Assembly (NCBI GenBank): GCA_007694905.1
Contig: REEU01000199.1
Span: 1-47,436, forward strand
Origin: Gammaproteobacteria bacterium
Lineage (GTDB): Bacteria; Pseudomonadota; Gammaproteobacteria; Pseudomonadales; Azotimanducaceae
Reading direction: 5' to 3'
DNA: 47,436 nucleotides
Of the stretch, positions 38,888 through 46,982 are shown one piece after another. The notes under the pieces were generated by a model. That model saw only the letters and a program-made list of their open reading frames with translations. It ran no database searches and was not told the DNA's origin. The stretch's first letter is position 1, and every line of letters starts with the position of its first letter. Both the position numbers and the translations under genes were made by a program.

Positions 38888-39267
38888 CAGGGTTCGATCT
38901 GGAAGCGAACGGTACCGCTCGTGGTGTGTCCGTCTTCCGCCAGAACCTCCCAGTCGAGCAGGTACCAGCCCGGCCGGGCACCTTCAGGCACCGCCACCTC
39001 GATCACCTGGCGTGCAGCGTCCGCCACCGCTGTCTCCCGAGGGAGGCGGTTGTCCCGGTCGGGCTCCCCGTCAGGACGAGTGCCCAGGTAGTGGAGTGCA
39101 AAGTCGCTGAAGCGCGGTTGAATGGCCTCGGTGAATTGCAGCGTGATGGCATTGGCCTCGGCAGCAAGCACCTCGCCATCGGCGGGTACACTCGAACTCA
39201 AGCGGGCATGGCCCAGGCTCTGACTGCTGAGTACCGCCAGAACGACGAACAACGGCAAAGCGCGCAT
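38887..39267 (-). CDS. copC: Periplasmic copper-binding protein CopC
   Basis: A 126-residue precursor with a short signal peptide ending SLG, so the mature protein starts HARLSSS. The N-terminal His is the known first ligand of the Cu(II) site. The remaining ligands are probably the Asp/His of EDGHTTSG near the C-terminus. No methionine-rich Cu(I) site is seen, suggesting a Cu(II)-only type. ATG 39267 follows AAGGAGG. A few unplaced codons lie upstream, but only this start gives the signal peptide. Confidence 0.9.
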   Translation of the reverse strand: MRALPLFVVLAVLSSQSLGHARLSSSVPADGEVLAAEANAITLQFTEAIQPRFSDFALHYLGTRPDGEPDRDNRLPRETAVADAARQVIEVAVPEGARPGWYLLDWEVLAEDGHTTSGTVRFQIEP

Positions 39268-39393
39268 CGGTGCCTCCTTTGGGTCGGGGGTTCCCATGTT
39301 ACCTGCATGCGGGCACGCGAACAGAGCCCCCGGTGGCCTGATCGCGTACCCTGTTGCCGTGCGTCCTGCGTTCATCCAGCGAGGAGGGGAGAG

Positions 39394-39840
39394 ATGACGA
39401 ACTTCAGCGAGGTGCCCTGGATCAAAGCCCACATCGAGCTTTATCAGAGCGACCCTGAACAAGCGCACATGTGGGATTCGACCCCAGTGGGCGGCCCCGG
39501 CGTGCTGCCGACGCTGCTGCTCACCACCCGTGGCCGCAAGACCGGCGAGCCGCGCCCTGCGCCATTGATCTACGGTGAATCAGATGCTGCCTACGTGGTG
39601 ATCGCCTCCAAGGGCGGCATGCCGACCCATCCCTTGTGGTACCTGAATCTGGAGGCCGATCCGGAATGTGAGTTGATGGTGGGCCCGAAGCATGTCAAGG
39701 CGCGCGCGCGTGTGGCCGAGGGGGCGGAGCGTGAACGGCTGTGGCAGATGATGGCGAAAATCTACCCGCCTTATGACGCTTACCGGAAGCGGGCGGGTGA
39801 GCGCCGGATTCCGGTAGTGGTTCTCGATCCGGTGGCGTGA
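39394..39840 (+). CDS. Deazaflavin-dependent nitroreductase family protein (Ddn/DUF385-like)
   Basis: A 148-residue split-barrel protein of the F420-dependent Ddn family. It shows VLPTLLLTTRGRKTGEPRPAPLIY, YVVIASKGGMPTHPLWYLNLEADPE and a late AYRKRAGERRIPVVVL. Homologues in actinobacteria use F420H2 to reduce nitroaromatics, quinones or enoates. No F420 biosynthesis gene is in the window, so cofactor use is uncertain; FMN or haem binding is possible in the wider superfamily. A strong GAGGAGGGGAG site precedes ATG 39394. Confidence 0.85.
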   Translation: MTNFSEVPWIKAHIELYQSDPEQAHMWDSTPVGGPGVLPTLLLTTRGRKTGEPRPAPLIYGESDAAYVVIASKGGMPTHPLWYLNLEADPECELMVGPKHVKARARVAEGAERERLWQMMAKIYPPYDAYRKRAGERRIPVVVLDPVA

Positions 39841-39964
39841 CGGCAGTCGCGACCCTGGTTCATACTCGAAGACGCACGCTCGCGTTTGATTGTCAGGGTG
39901 TGGGGAGATCAGAGCTGCCGGACGCTCGAGCCGGCTCGTCGAAGCAGTAGAGAGAGACACCGGA

Positions 39965-41356
39965 ATGACGCGATCCGCCACCCCGGACCGCCCCGAACTC
40001 ACCCGCGAGCGCCTGTTTGCGTATGCACTGCCCGCTGCACCCATCGCCGCCATGGGGCTGCCCCTGGCCGTGCATCTGCCGCCGTTCTACGCGGGCTCGT
40101 TGGGCCTGAGCCTGTCTATCGTCGGCGGCATCTTCCTGCTCGCACGCTTCTGGGACGTGTTCACGGACCCGGTACTCGGACTGCTGTCGGATCGCGTGTC
40201 CAGCCGCTGGGGTCGGCGTCGCCATTGGATCGTCGCAGCCGTGCCGATCATGCTGGTGGCGGTGGTGATGGTATTCATGCCCCAGGGCCAGGTGACCGGG
40301 TCCTACCTGCTGCTCTGGCTGTTCGTGCTCTACATTGGCTGGACCCTGCTCACCATCTCGCACATGTCCTGGGGGGCCGAGCTGACCCCCGACTACCACG
40401 AGCGCTCCCGGGTCCATGGCGCGCGGGAAATCGCACTGATCCTCGGCATGATCACCGTGCTGACCCTGCCGGTGCTGATCGAGTGGACGGAACCAGACGA
40501 TCTGCCTGCGGCGCGCGTGGCCGTGATGGGCTGGTTCGTGCTCATCCTGCTGCCGCTGTCCGTGTTCTGGGCGGTGACGCGCGTGCCCGAGCGGCCGACG
40601 CCGCAACCGTCACCCATCGCCATGCGCCAGGCCGTTGGCGCGTTGGTCGAGAGTCGGCCGCTGCGCATGGTGCTCGGTGCGGACCTGCTGGCAGGGATCG
40701 GTAACGGCCTGGTGGCGAGCATGTTCCTGTTCCTGGCCGAGGACGCGCTCGGGCTCGGCCGCGTTTCCAGTCTGCTGCTGCTGTGCTACTTCATTTCCGG
40801 GGTCAGCTTCATACCGCTGATGCTTTTTTTGGCCCGTCGCTTCGGCAAGCACGTCGCCGCTGCAGGATCGTCTCTGTTCAACGCCGCGACGCTGCCCCTT
40901 ATCCTGCTGGTGCCTGTCGGCAACGTGCCGTTCGCGCTGACAGTGTGGGTGCTGCTCGGGATCAACATGGCGGCCGGTCCGTTCCTGTTCCGCTCCATCA
41001 TGGCGGACGTGGCCGACCACGATAGCGTGATCACGGGCCGTCAGCGCACCGGTCTGTTCTACGCCATGCTCACCAGCACGAGTAAGATTGGCGCGGCGCT
41101 GGCCATCGGACTCGGCTACGTGGTCCTGGACATGATCGGCTTTACCCCGCGAGGCGAGAACACCCAGGCGACGCTGGACGCCCTGCGTGCGGTGTACGTC
41201 TGGCCTGCCGTGGTCATCAGCGTCCTGGTTGCCGTGTTCTTCTGGTTCTTTCCGCTGGATGAGGTCGCCCAGCGCAGGAACCGCAGCATTCTCGAGGAGC
41301 GTCGACGCCGGGAGCTCGACGATGGGGCCGTCGAGTCCAGTGCCGGAGGCGGCTGA
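39965..41356 (+). CDS. GPH/MelB-type major facilitator symporter
   Basis: A 463-residue, 12-helix transporter of the glycoside-pentoside-hexuronide:cation symporter family. The cation-site pattern RFWDVFTDPVLGLLSDR (about residues 60-76) is followed by the RWGRRRHWI loop, and a second-half repeat starts around residue 225. MelB relatives couple sodium or protons to sugar uptake. The adjacent amidohydrolase, 27 nt downstream on the same strand, suggests that this one imports that enzyme's substrate. ATG 39965 gives a normal N-terminus. Confidence 0.87.
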   Translation: MTRSATPDRPELTRERLFAYALPAAPIAAMGLPLAVHLPPFYAGSLGLSLSIVGGIFLLARFWDVFTDPVLGLLSDRVSSRWGRRRHWIVAAVPIMLVAVVMVFMPQGQVTGSYLLLWLFVLYIGWTLLTISHMSWGAELTPDYHERSRVHGAREIALILGMITVLTLPVLIEWTEPDDLPAARVAVMGWFVLILLPLSVFWAVTRVPERPTPQPSPIAMRQAVGALVESRPLRMVLGADLLAGIGNGLVASMFLFLAEDALGLGRVSSLLLLCYFISGVSFIPLMLFLARRFGKHVAAAGSSLFNAATLPLILLVPVGNVPFALTVWVLLGINMAAGPFLFRSIMADVADHDSVITGRQRTGLFYAMLTSTSKIGAALAIGLGYVVLDMIGFTPRGENTQATLDALRAVYVWPAVVISVLVAVFFWFFPLDEVAQRRNRSILEERRRRELDDGAVESSAGGG

Positions 41357-41383
41357 TGCTGATATCGAAGCAGGGAGGTGCGC

Positions 41384-43021
41384 ATGGACCTGATTATTCG
41401 TGATGCCCTGATTCACGACGGCAGTGGCGCTGCGGTTCGCCGCGGTGACGTGGGCGTACGTGCCGGCCGCATCGTGCACATCGGCGATCTGGAAGGGGTC
41501 GACGCCGCTGAGGTCGTCAACGCGGCCGGCCTTGCCCTGGCGCCCGGCTTCATCGACATGCATTCCCACTCGGATTGGGTCCTGCCGCAGCCTCACCACG
41601 GCCAGGTGCTGGCGCCGTTGCTGGAGCAGGGCATCACCACCATCGTCGGCGGCAACTGTGGTTCGTCTCCTGCGCCGATCCTGCCTGGACGGGAAGGTCG
41701 CGTTCGCAACGTGGGACGCATGTTGCACGACGAAGCCCTCGACTACGGCTGGACTGACATGGCGTCGTTCCTCGGCCTGCTCGAACGCCAGGGGGTGGCC
41801 GTGAATCTGGCCCAACTCGTGGGTCACGGAACCATCAAGAGTGGCGTCATGGACAGGGTGGACGAGGGCGCGGCGCCTGCGCAGGTGGCGGCCATGACCG
41901 ATGCCGTTCGCGAGGCGCTCGACGGCGGCGCCATCGGCTTGTCCACCGGTCTCGGGTACGCGCCTGGCGTCTTTTCAGACACTGACGAACTCATTGCAGT
42001 GAGCGAACCGCTGAAGGAACGGGGCGGTTTGTATACGTCTCATGCGCGCAGCTACGTCGCCGTCGTGGCACGCGGCGATGCTGCAGCTACGCCGTCCAAC
42101 ATCCGGGCCCTGGACGAGACTGCAGCGGTTCATCGGGCCCATGGAGTCAAGGTGCAGCACTCGCACATGATTTTCGTCGGTGATGCCACCTGGCCCACCA
42201 CCGACGCTGCGCTCGAGCATCTCGACCGGCTCGCTGAGGACGTCGACATCGCCTGTGACGCGTTTCCGTACGTTGGTGGCAACACCACGCTGGTGGTGTT
42301 CATGCCGCCTTGGAGCCTGACACGGCTGTCCGAGGCCGTGACTGACCCTGACCTGCGCGCGAAAGCGCGGGCGGGCCTGGAGCGGCAGCAGGCCACGTTC
42401 GGAATGTGCTGGGATGACACCCAGATCATGTGGGTCCCCGACCGCAGCAAGGCCCGCTACGAGGGCATGACCGTGGCGGAGATCGCCGCTGAGCGGGGCG
42501 AGAACGCCACCGAGACCTACCTCGATCTGATCGCCGAGCTCGGTGGACGGACGCGGATCATCAACTGGAACTACTCCGGCCGCGATGACGAGGAAGTGTC
42601 TTTGCGCAAGGTGCTCAAGCATCCGCGCACCTGCTTTGAGACCGACACCATCCTCACCGGACAGGGCTTCGACAATCCGGCCTCCTACGGCACGTTCCCG
42701 CGCATCCTCGGCCGCTACGTCCGCGAACTCGGTCTGCTTGGGCTCGAGGAGGCGATCCATCGCATGACGGGCATGTCCGCCGAGCGGATGAACATCGCTG
42801 ACCGTGGTCGCATCGAGGAGGGCCTGGCCGCAGACCTGGTGCTGTTCGATCCTGAAACCATCGGTGACAACACCACCCGCAAGGCGCCTGACCGTTCCCC
42901 TACGGGCATCGAACTGGTGGTGCTGAACGGCACCGTCGTAGTACGCGGCGGCCGCTTCGATGTCGACAGCCGGGCCGGCAGCGTGCTGCGCCTGCAGCGA
43001 GGCAGGGTGGGGGCGTACTAG
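41384..43021 (+). CDS. N-acyl-D-amino-acid deacylase-like amidohydrolase
   Basis: A 545-residue amidohydrolase of the D-aminoacylase branch. The metal centre has His60 and His62 (DMHSHSD) and Cys92 in GGNCGSSP, the cysteine ligand typical of D-aminoacylases, plus the histidines of YTSHARSY and VQHSHM. In the place of the usual catalytic SDG loop, the late segment reads ETDTILTGQG, so the substrate may differ from N-acyl-D-amino acids. ATG 41384 follows GGGAGG. It is probably co-transcribed with the GPH symporter. Confidence 0.85.
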   Translation: MDLIIRDALIHDGSGAAVRRGDVGVRAGRIVHIGDLEGVDAAEVVNAAGLALAPGFIDMHSHSDWVLPQPHHGQVLAPLLEQGITTIVGGNCGSSPAPILPGREGRVRNVGRMLHDEALDYGWTDMASFLGLLERQGVAVNLAQLVGHGTIKSGVMDRVDEGAAPAQVAAMTDAVREALDGGAIGLSTGLGYAPGVFSDTDELIAVSEPLKERGGLYTSHARSYVAVVARGDAAATPSNIRALDETAAVHRAHGVKVQHSHMIFVGDATWPTTDAALEHLDRLAEDVDIACDAFPYVGGNTTLVVFMPPWSLTRLSEAVTDPDLRAKARAGLERQQATFGMCWDDTQIMWVPDRSKARYEGMTVAEIAAERGENATETYLDLIAELGGRTRIINWNYSGRDDEEVSLRKVLKHPRTCFETDTILTGQGFDNPASYGTFPRILGRYVRELGLLGLEEAIHRMTGMSAERMNIADRGRIEEGLAADLVLFDPETIGDNTTRKAPDRSPTGIELVVLNGTVVVRGGRFDVDSRAGSVLRLQRGRVGAY

Positions 43022-43046
43022 AGCATCACGCCTGCCCGCAGCGCGG

Positions 43047-43898
43047 TCAGGAGGAAGCCTTCGCCAGGACGAACTGCCGCAGCGTCTGCGGGTCGGCGAC
43101 GCCGCGAACAGTCAGACTGCTGCCGTCGAGGCAGATCACGCTGACGCGGCCGTAGCCGAGCAGCCGCCCGAGCCAACCGCGCTTCACGCCACAGGCGTCG
43201 ACCTTTTCCAGCGCCAGCTTGCGCACACGCCTGCGGAAGATGCCCTTCTCGATCAGGAGGTGACGTTCGGTCACTACCATGGATGTGTTCAGGAACGCAG
43301 CCAGCGCGGCCACGCCGGTACCCGGCAGGACCAGCAGGTAGAGGACTGCGGCGGCGCTGAAACCGATCACCCCCAAGGGTATCAGGAGACACAGCACCGC
43401 GAGCAGCAGGACGCCTGCCGGCGGCAACAGCACGCCCCAGTGTTCCTTCGCCCGATGGAGCACGTGCTCACCGGCGGGCATTTCGGTGTCCAGATGACTT
43501 CTGCGGCCAAGTAACCAGCCCAGTGCCGCCACCAGGGCTGCCGGCGGCAAGAGCATGGCGCCAGCGACCAGCAGCATGTTGCCCAGGCGTCCGCCGGTCC
43601 AGGCTACGCCCAGCAGCAGCGTCAGTACGGCCGCGAGCAGCAGCCCCGCCCCGCTGAGAATGAGATTGCGGCGCCAGTCGAATTCGGTACCGGGATCGGC
43701 TCCCCGCGGCCACCAGCGCATCAGTGCTGAGCTGAACGCTGCCGGAAGCAGGACCGCGAACAGGGCCAGGAACCACATGGCCGTCACGCCGCGAATGGCC
43801 ATGGCCAGCAGCAAGGAGACGAGTGCACCGGCGGCGAAGGCCAAAGGCGCCCAGCGCTGAATACTGTTCTTCCATGAGTCGGCCACGTCGTTGTCCAT
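43047..43898 (-). CDS. Membrane protein with C-terminal bacterial PH domain
   Basis: A 283-residue protein with about five to six hydrophobic helices (residues 16-205) and a C-terminal bPH_2 (YdbS/YdbT-like) domain: NTSMVVTERHLLIEKGIFRRRVRKLALEKVDACGV, then GYGRVSVICLDGSSLTVRGVADPQTL. Function is unknown; PH-domain membrane proteins in bacteria are linked to membrane stress. It converges on the amidohydrolase 25 nt away and is divergent from the acyl-CoA dehydrogenase pair. Confidence 0.82.
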   Translation of the reverse strand: MDNDVADSWKNSIQRWAPLAFAAGALVSLLLAMAIRGVTAMWFLALFAVLLPAAFSSALMRWWPRGADPGTEFDWRRNLILSGAGLLLAAVLTLLLGVAWTGGRLGNMLLVAGAMLLPPAALVAALGWLLGRRSHLDTEMPAGEHVLHRAKEHWGVLLPPAGVLLLAVLCLLIPLGVIGFSAAAVLYLLVLPGTGVAALAAFLNTSMVVTERHLLIEKGIFRRRVRKLALEKVDACGVKRGWLGRLLGYGRVSVICLDGSSLTVRGVADPQTLRQFVLAKASS

Positions 43899-43938
43899 GC
43901 TCGAAAATTGGGTGGGAGGCGTATCGCCCCTCAGGAAA

Positions 43939-43953
43939 TGGATCAGTACTTCC
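43939..43953 (+). repeat. Recurrent 15-nt motif, copy 2
   Basis: TGGATCAGTACTTCC differs from TTGATCAGCACTTCC at two positions and, like the 46828 copy, is followed by CT. It lies in the 213-nt divergent region (43899-44111) between the PH-domain gene and the acyl-CoA dehydrogenase pair. Nothing else was recognised in that gap. Confidence 0.55.
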
Positions 43954-44111
43954 CTAGGCTACCGCAGCCGTGTGCCGGCTGCAGAACGTGACGGAGTGTC
44001 CTGGCGCGTGCAGGCGGGTTAAGCTTCGCGCCTTACATGTCGTCATGCATGCGTTCCCAAGGGACCGAGATGCGCACGACGCAGGGCATTCGCGAGCATA
44101 GAGAGAGAGTC

Positions 44112-45347
44112 ATGACTGCGACCGCAACCAGAACCGATCAGGGCAGCGACATCGAGGCATTCCGGGCGGACGTCCGCAGTTGGCTGGCGGACAACTTCCC
44201 GTCGGCGCTGCAGGGGGTGCCACCGGCCATGGAAGGCGCCTCGGAGGGTAAGCACGCGGCAGACATGGAGCGCTGGCGTGAACGTCTCGCTGAGCGTGGC
44301 TGGGGCGCACCTCATTGGCCGCAGGTTTACGGCGGTGCCGGTCTCGATCATGCGCACGTGCGGGTGCTGGCCCAGGAAATGGGCCGCGCCGGAGCGATCA
44401 ATCCCATTCCAATGCTGGCGGGAATGGGTGTGACCATGGTGGGTCCGACCATTCTCGAGTACGGCACCGAAGAGCAGAAGCAGCGTCACCTGCCCGGCAT
44501 TGCCAGCGGCAAGGTGCGCTGGTGCCTGGGGTTGTCCGAGCCCAATGCCGGATCCGATCTGGCCTCCCTCGGTACGGTGGCTGAGGATCGTGGCGACCAC
44601 TTCGTGGTCAACGGCCAGAAGATCTGGACCTCCGGGGCCGATATCTCCCAGTGGTGCGGTGCCCTGGTCCGTACCGACAAGAGTGTCGCCAAGCACAAGG
44701 GTATCAGCTTCCTCATGTTGCCCATGGATCAATCTGGCGTCCGTACGCGTCCCATCCGGCTGATTTCCGGTGCGTCGCCTTTCTGCGAGACGTTTTTCGA
44801 CGACGCGCGAGCTGAGAAGGACGACCTGCTCGGTGAGCTCAATGACGGCTGGAACGTCATCAAGCGCCTGCTGCAGCACGAGCGTGCCAGTCAGACCAGC
44901 GCCGCAGGTCCGGGTGGAAGGCAGAAGCCTGAAGGCCTCCACGACATCGCCAAGCGCTATGTCGGCGTGGACACCTCGGGCCGACTCGACGACCCGGATC
45001 TTCGTGCCCGTCTGACCCAGCACCTCATGGACGCCGCCGCGCACAAGCTCACTGCAGAGCGCATCGCGGCCGAGGCCCGGGGCAATCCCGAAGTGAGTGC
45101 GGCAGCCTCCATCATGAAGAACTCCGCTACCGGTATTTCCCAGGCCCGTTCAGAACTCATGCTCGAGATCATGGGCCAACAGGGCCTCGGCTGGGAGGGT
45201 GATGTGTTCGCAGCCGACGAGCTCTCGACCGTGCGCGAATGGCTGTGGGGCAAGGCCATCTCGATCTACGGCGGATCAGCCGAGGTGCAGAAGAACATCA
45301 TTTCCAAGAACATCCTGGGGCTTCCCGAGACGACCCAGAAGGGTTGA
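44112..45347 (+). CDS. Acyl-CoA dehydrogenase, first subunit of a probable pair
   Basis: A 411-residue flavin-dependent acyl-CoA dehydrogenase. N-terminal helical region to about residue 120, then the FAD/substrate segment WCLGLSEPNAGSDLASL, the beta-domain NGQKIWTSGADIS, and the C-terminal helices with YGGSAEVQKNIISKNILG. The next gene encodes a second, shorter ACAD 28 nt on. Adjacent unequal ACADs form alpha2beta2 enzymes in sterol and other branched or cyclic acyl-CoA degradation, which I infer here. ATG 44112 is preferred over ATG 44037. Confidence 0.9.
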   Translation: MTATATRTDQGSDIEAFRADVRSWLADNFPSALQGVPPAMEGASEGKHAADMERWRERLAERGWGAPHWPQVYGGAGLDHAHVRVLAQEMGRAGAINPIPMLAGMGVTMVGPTILEYGTEEQKQRHLPGIASGKVRWCLGLSEPNAGSDLASLGTVAEDRGDHFVVNGQKIWTSGADISQWCGALVRTDKSVAKHKGISFLMLPMDQSGVRTRPIRLISGASPFCETFFDDARAEKDDLLGELNDGWNVIKRLLQHERASQTSAAGPGGRQKPEGLHDIAKRYVGVDTSGRLDDPDLRARLTQHLMDAAAHKLTAERIAAEARGNPEVSAAASIMKNSATGISQARSELMLEIMGQQGLGWEGDVFAADELSTVREWLWGKAISIYGGSAEVQKNIISKNILGLPETTQKG

Positions 45348-45375
45348 GCAGAATACGTAACGAGGACGACGACAG

Positions 45376-46512
45376 ATGGCAGCACTGAGCGAAGAACAAA
45401 GCCTGATCCGTGATCAGGCCAAGTCATGGGTCAGCGAGAAGGCGCCCGTGCGCAAGTTCCGGGAGATGCGCGACGCCCGCATTGGACAGGCCTACGCGCC
45501 CGAGGCTTTTTCCGCCATGGTCGACATGGGCTGGACCGGCATCCTGGTGCCGGAAGCGTACGGCGGATCGGATCTCGGCTACCTCACGTTCGGTCTCATT
45601 CTCGAAGAGCTCGGGCGACAGCTCACCGCTTCGCCGCTGCTGGCATCGGGACTGGTGGGTACCTCTGCCATCCTGCTCGGTGGCAACGAGGAGCAGAAGC
45701 AGGCCTGGTTGCCGAATCTCGTCGACGGGTCGGCCATCCTGACCCTCGCTGTGGATGAAGGCCCACGACACGCCCCGGAGAAGACGGCGCTCGCCGCCTC
45801 GGCCAGCGGCGACGGTTTCGTCCTCGACGGATCGAAGGTCGGTGTGCTGGAAGGCATGGCGGCCACCGCGTTCGTGGTGGCGGCACGCACATCCGGAGAG
45901 CCGGGCAGCGACCAGGGGATCTCCCTTTTCCTGGTCCCCGCAGATGCGAAGGGTGTCACACGGTCGGCGCGGGTCACCGCCGACAGCCGCGGCTATGCGG
46001 ACGTCACGTTCGCCAAGGTGGAGATCGGGTCCGATGCACTCCTCGGTTCCCTCGATGAGGGTTTCGAACTGCTGGACACGTTGCTCGATCGTGGCCGCGC
46101 GGGACTGGCTGCTGAAATGCTCGGCATCGCCGGGGGTGCCTTCGCGATGACGCTGGACTACCTGAAGACCCGCAAGCAGTTTGGCCGTGTAATCGGCTCG
46201 TTCCAGGCCCTCGGACACCGTGCGGCCGACATGTACTCGGGCATGGAACTGGCGCGCTCCTGCGTCGAGGCAGCCCTCGCTGCCATAGACGCTGACGCTG
46301 GCAACGTCGCCGAGCTGTGCTCCCTGGCGAAGTGCAAGATGGGGGATCACCTGCACCTGGTTTCGAACGAGCTGATCCAGATGCACGGCGGCATCGGCAT
46401 GACCGACGAGTACGATGCCGGGTTCTATCTCAAGCGCGCCCGCGCGATGGAGACGATCTACGGCAATCAGGCCTTCCATCGCGAGCGTTACGCGCGCCTC
46501 CTGGGCTACTGA
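45376..46512 (+). CDS. Acyl-CoA dehydrogenase, second subunit of a probable pair
   Basis: A 378-residue ACAD homologue with all three domains: N-terminal helices (EEQSLIRDQAKSWV; MGWTGILVPEAYGG), a degenerate middle domain (LTLAVDEGPRHAPEKT, lacking the usual TEPxxGSD-type flavin loop), and the C-terminal domain with TRKQFGRVIGSFQALGHRAADM and QMHGGIGMTDEYDAG. Loss of the middle-domain loop suggests a partly non-catalytic partner, as in known heteromeric ACADs. It is directly downstream of the larger subunit. Confidence 0.88.
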   Translation: MAALSEEQSLIRDQAKSWVSEKAPVRKFREMRDARIGQAYAPEAFSAMVDMGWTGILVPEAYGGSDLGYLTFGLILEELGRQLTASPLLASGLVGTSAILLGGNEEQKQAWLPNLVDGSAILTLAVDEGPRHAPEKTALAASASGDGFVLDGSKVGVLEGMAATAFVVAARTSGEPGSDQGISLFLVPADAKGVTRSARVTADSRGYADVTFAKVEIGSDALLGSLDEGFELLDTLLDRGRAGLAAEMLGIAGGAFAMTLDYLKTRKQFGRVIGSFQALGHRAADMYSGMELARSCVEAALAAIDADAGNVAELCSLAKCKMGDHLHLVSNELIQMHGGIGMTDEYDAGFYLKRARAMETIYGNQAFHRERYARLLGY

Positions 46513-46823
46513 TCGGGGTCTCCGACGCGGCGGTCGGGGTTTCAGCTCCAACGGATGCGCGTGGCCGATGGCGTCGATCGTGGGTCGACGCTGGCCCGCG
46601 CGCCGGTCCTGAGTGGATCGAGCGCAGCTTCGGTCCGCCGGATCGGCGCAGCAGCTACGATGGCAGCACGGAGGTGTGGCGCTACCTCAATCGCAGCACG
46701 TCGAAGTCCCGCGTCGGCCTGTTCCTGCTGTTCCGTGTCAACGTCGAACATGATGCGGTGGAAACCCTGGCCATCGAGATACGCGACGGTACCGTCTCTG
46801 ACTACTGGGTGGAGCAGCGCTAA
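46512..46823 (+). CDS. BamE/SmpA-like ORF with no canonical start (possible broken gene)
   Basis: This frame stays open from the end of the ACAD gene to TAA 46821-46823. Its second half looks like real protein: WIERSFGPPDRRSSYDG, EVWRYLNRST, RVGLFLLFRVNVEHD, then LAIEIRDGTVSDYWVEQR. This resembles the C-terminal part of small BamE/SmpA/OmlA-type lipoproteins. No ATG, GTG or TTG occurs in frame after the ACAD stop, and no signal peptide or lipobox is present. It may be a remnant, a frameshifted gene, a non-standard start, or a sequencing error. In-frame starts further upstream lie inside the ACAD gene. Confidence 0.45.
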   Translation: MGVSDAAVGVSAPTDARGRWRRSWVDAGPRAGPEWIERSFGPPDRRSSYDGSTEVWRYLNRSTSKSRVGLFLLFRVNVEHDAVETLAIEIRDGTVSDYWVEQR

Positions 46824-46827
46824 GGAA

Positions 46828-46842
46828 TTGATCAGCACTTCC
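46828..46842 (+). repeat. Recurrent 15-nt motif, copy 3
   Basis: TTGATCAGCACTTCC starts 4 nt after the BamE-like ORF. It is a direct-orientation partner of the copy at 43939-43953, so the two bracket the acyl-CoA dehydrogenase pair about 2.9 kb apart. The following 140 nt to the next gene contain no other recognised site. Confidence 0.55.
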
Positions 46843-46982
46843 CTGAGTCTGCGACGGGTACGTGTTCGCAACCGCTTCGTGCTGCCAGCGTGCTGCAGGC
46901 GTGAATGACCCTGCGATTTGGGTTGACCGAATCGTTTGCGTAGAGTGCGCCGCGTCTCGTTGCGATGCTGGAGGTGGTCTTG

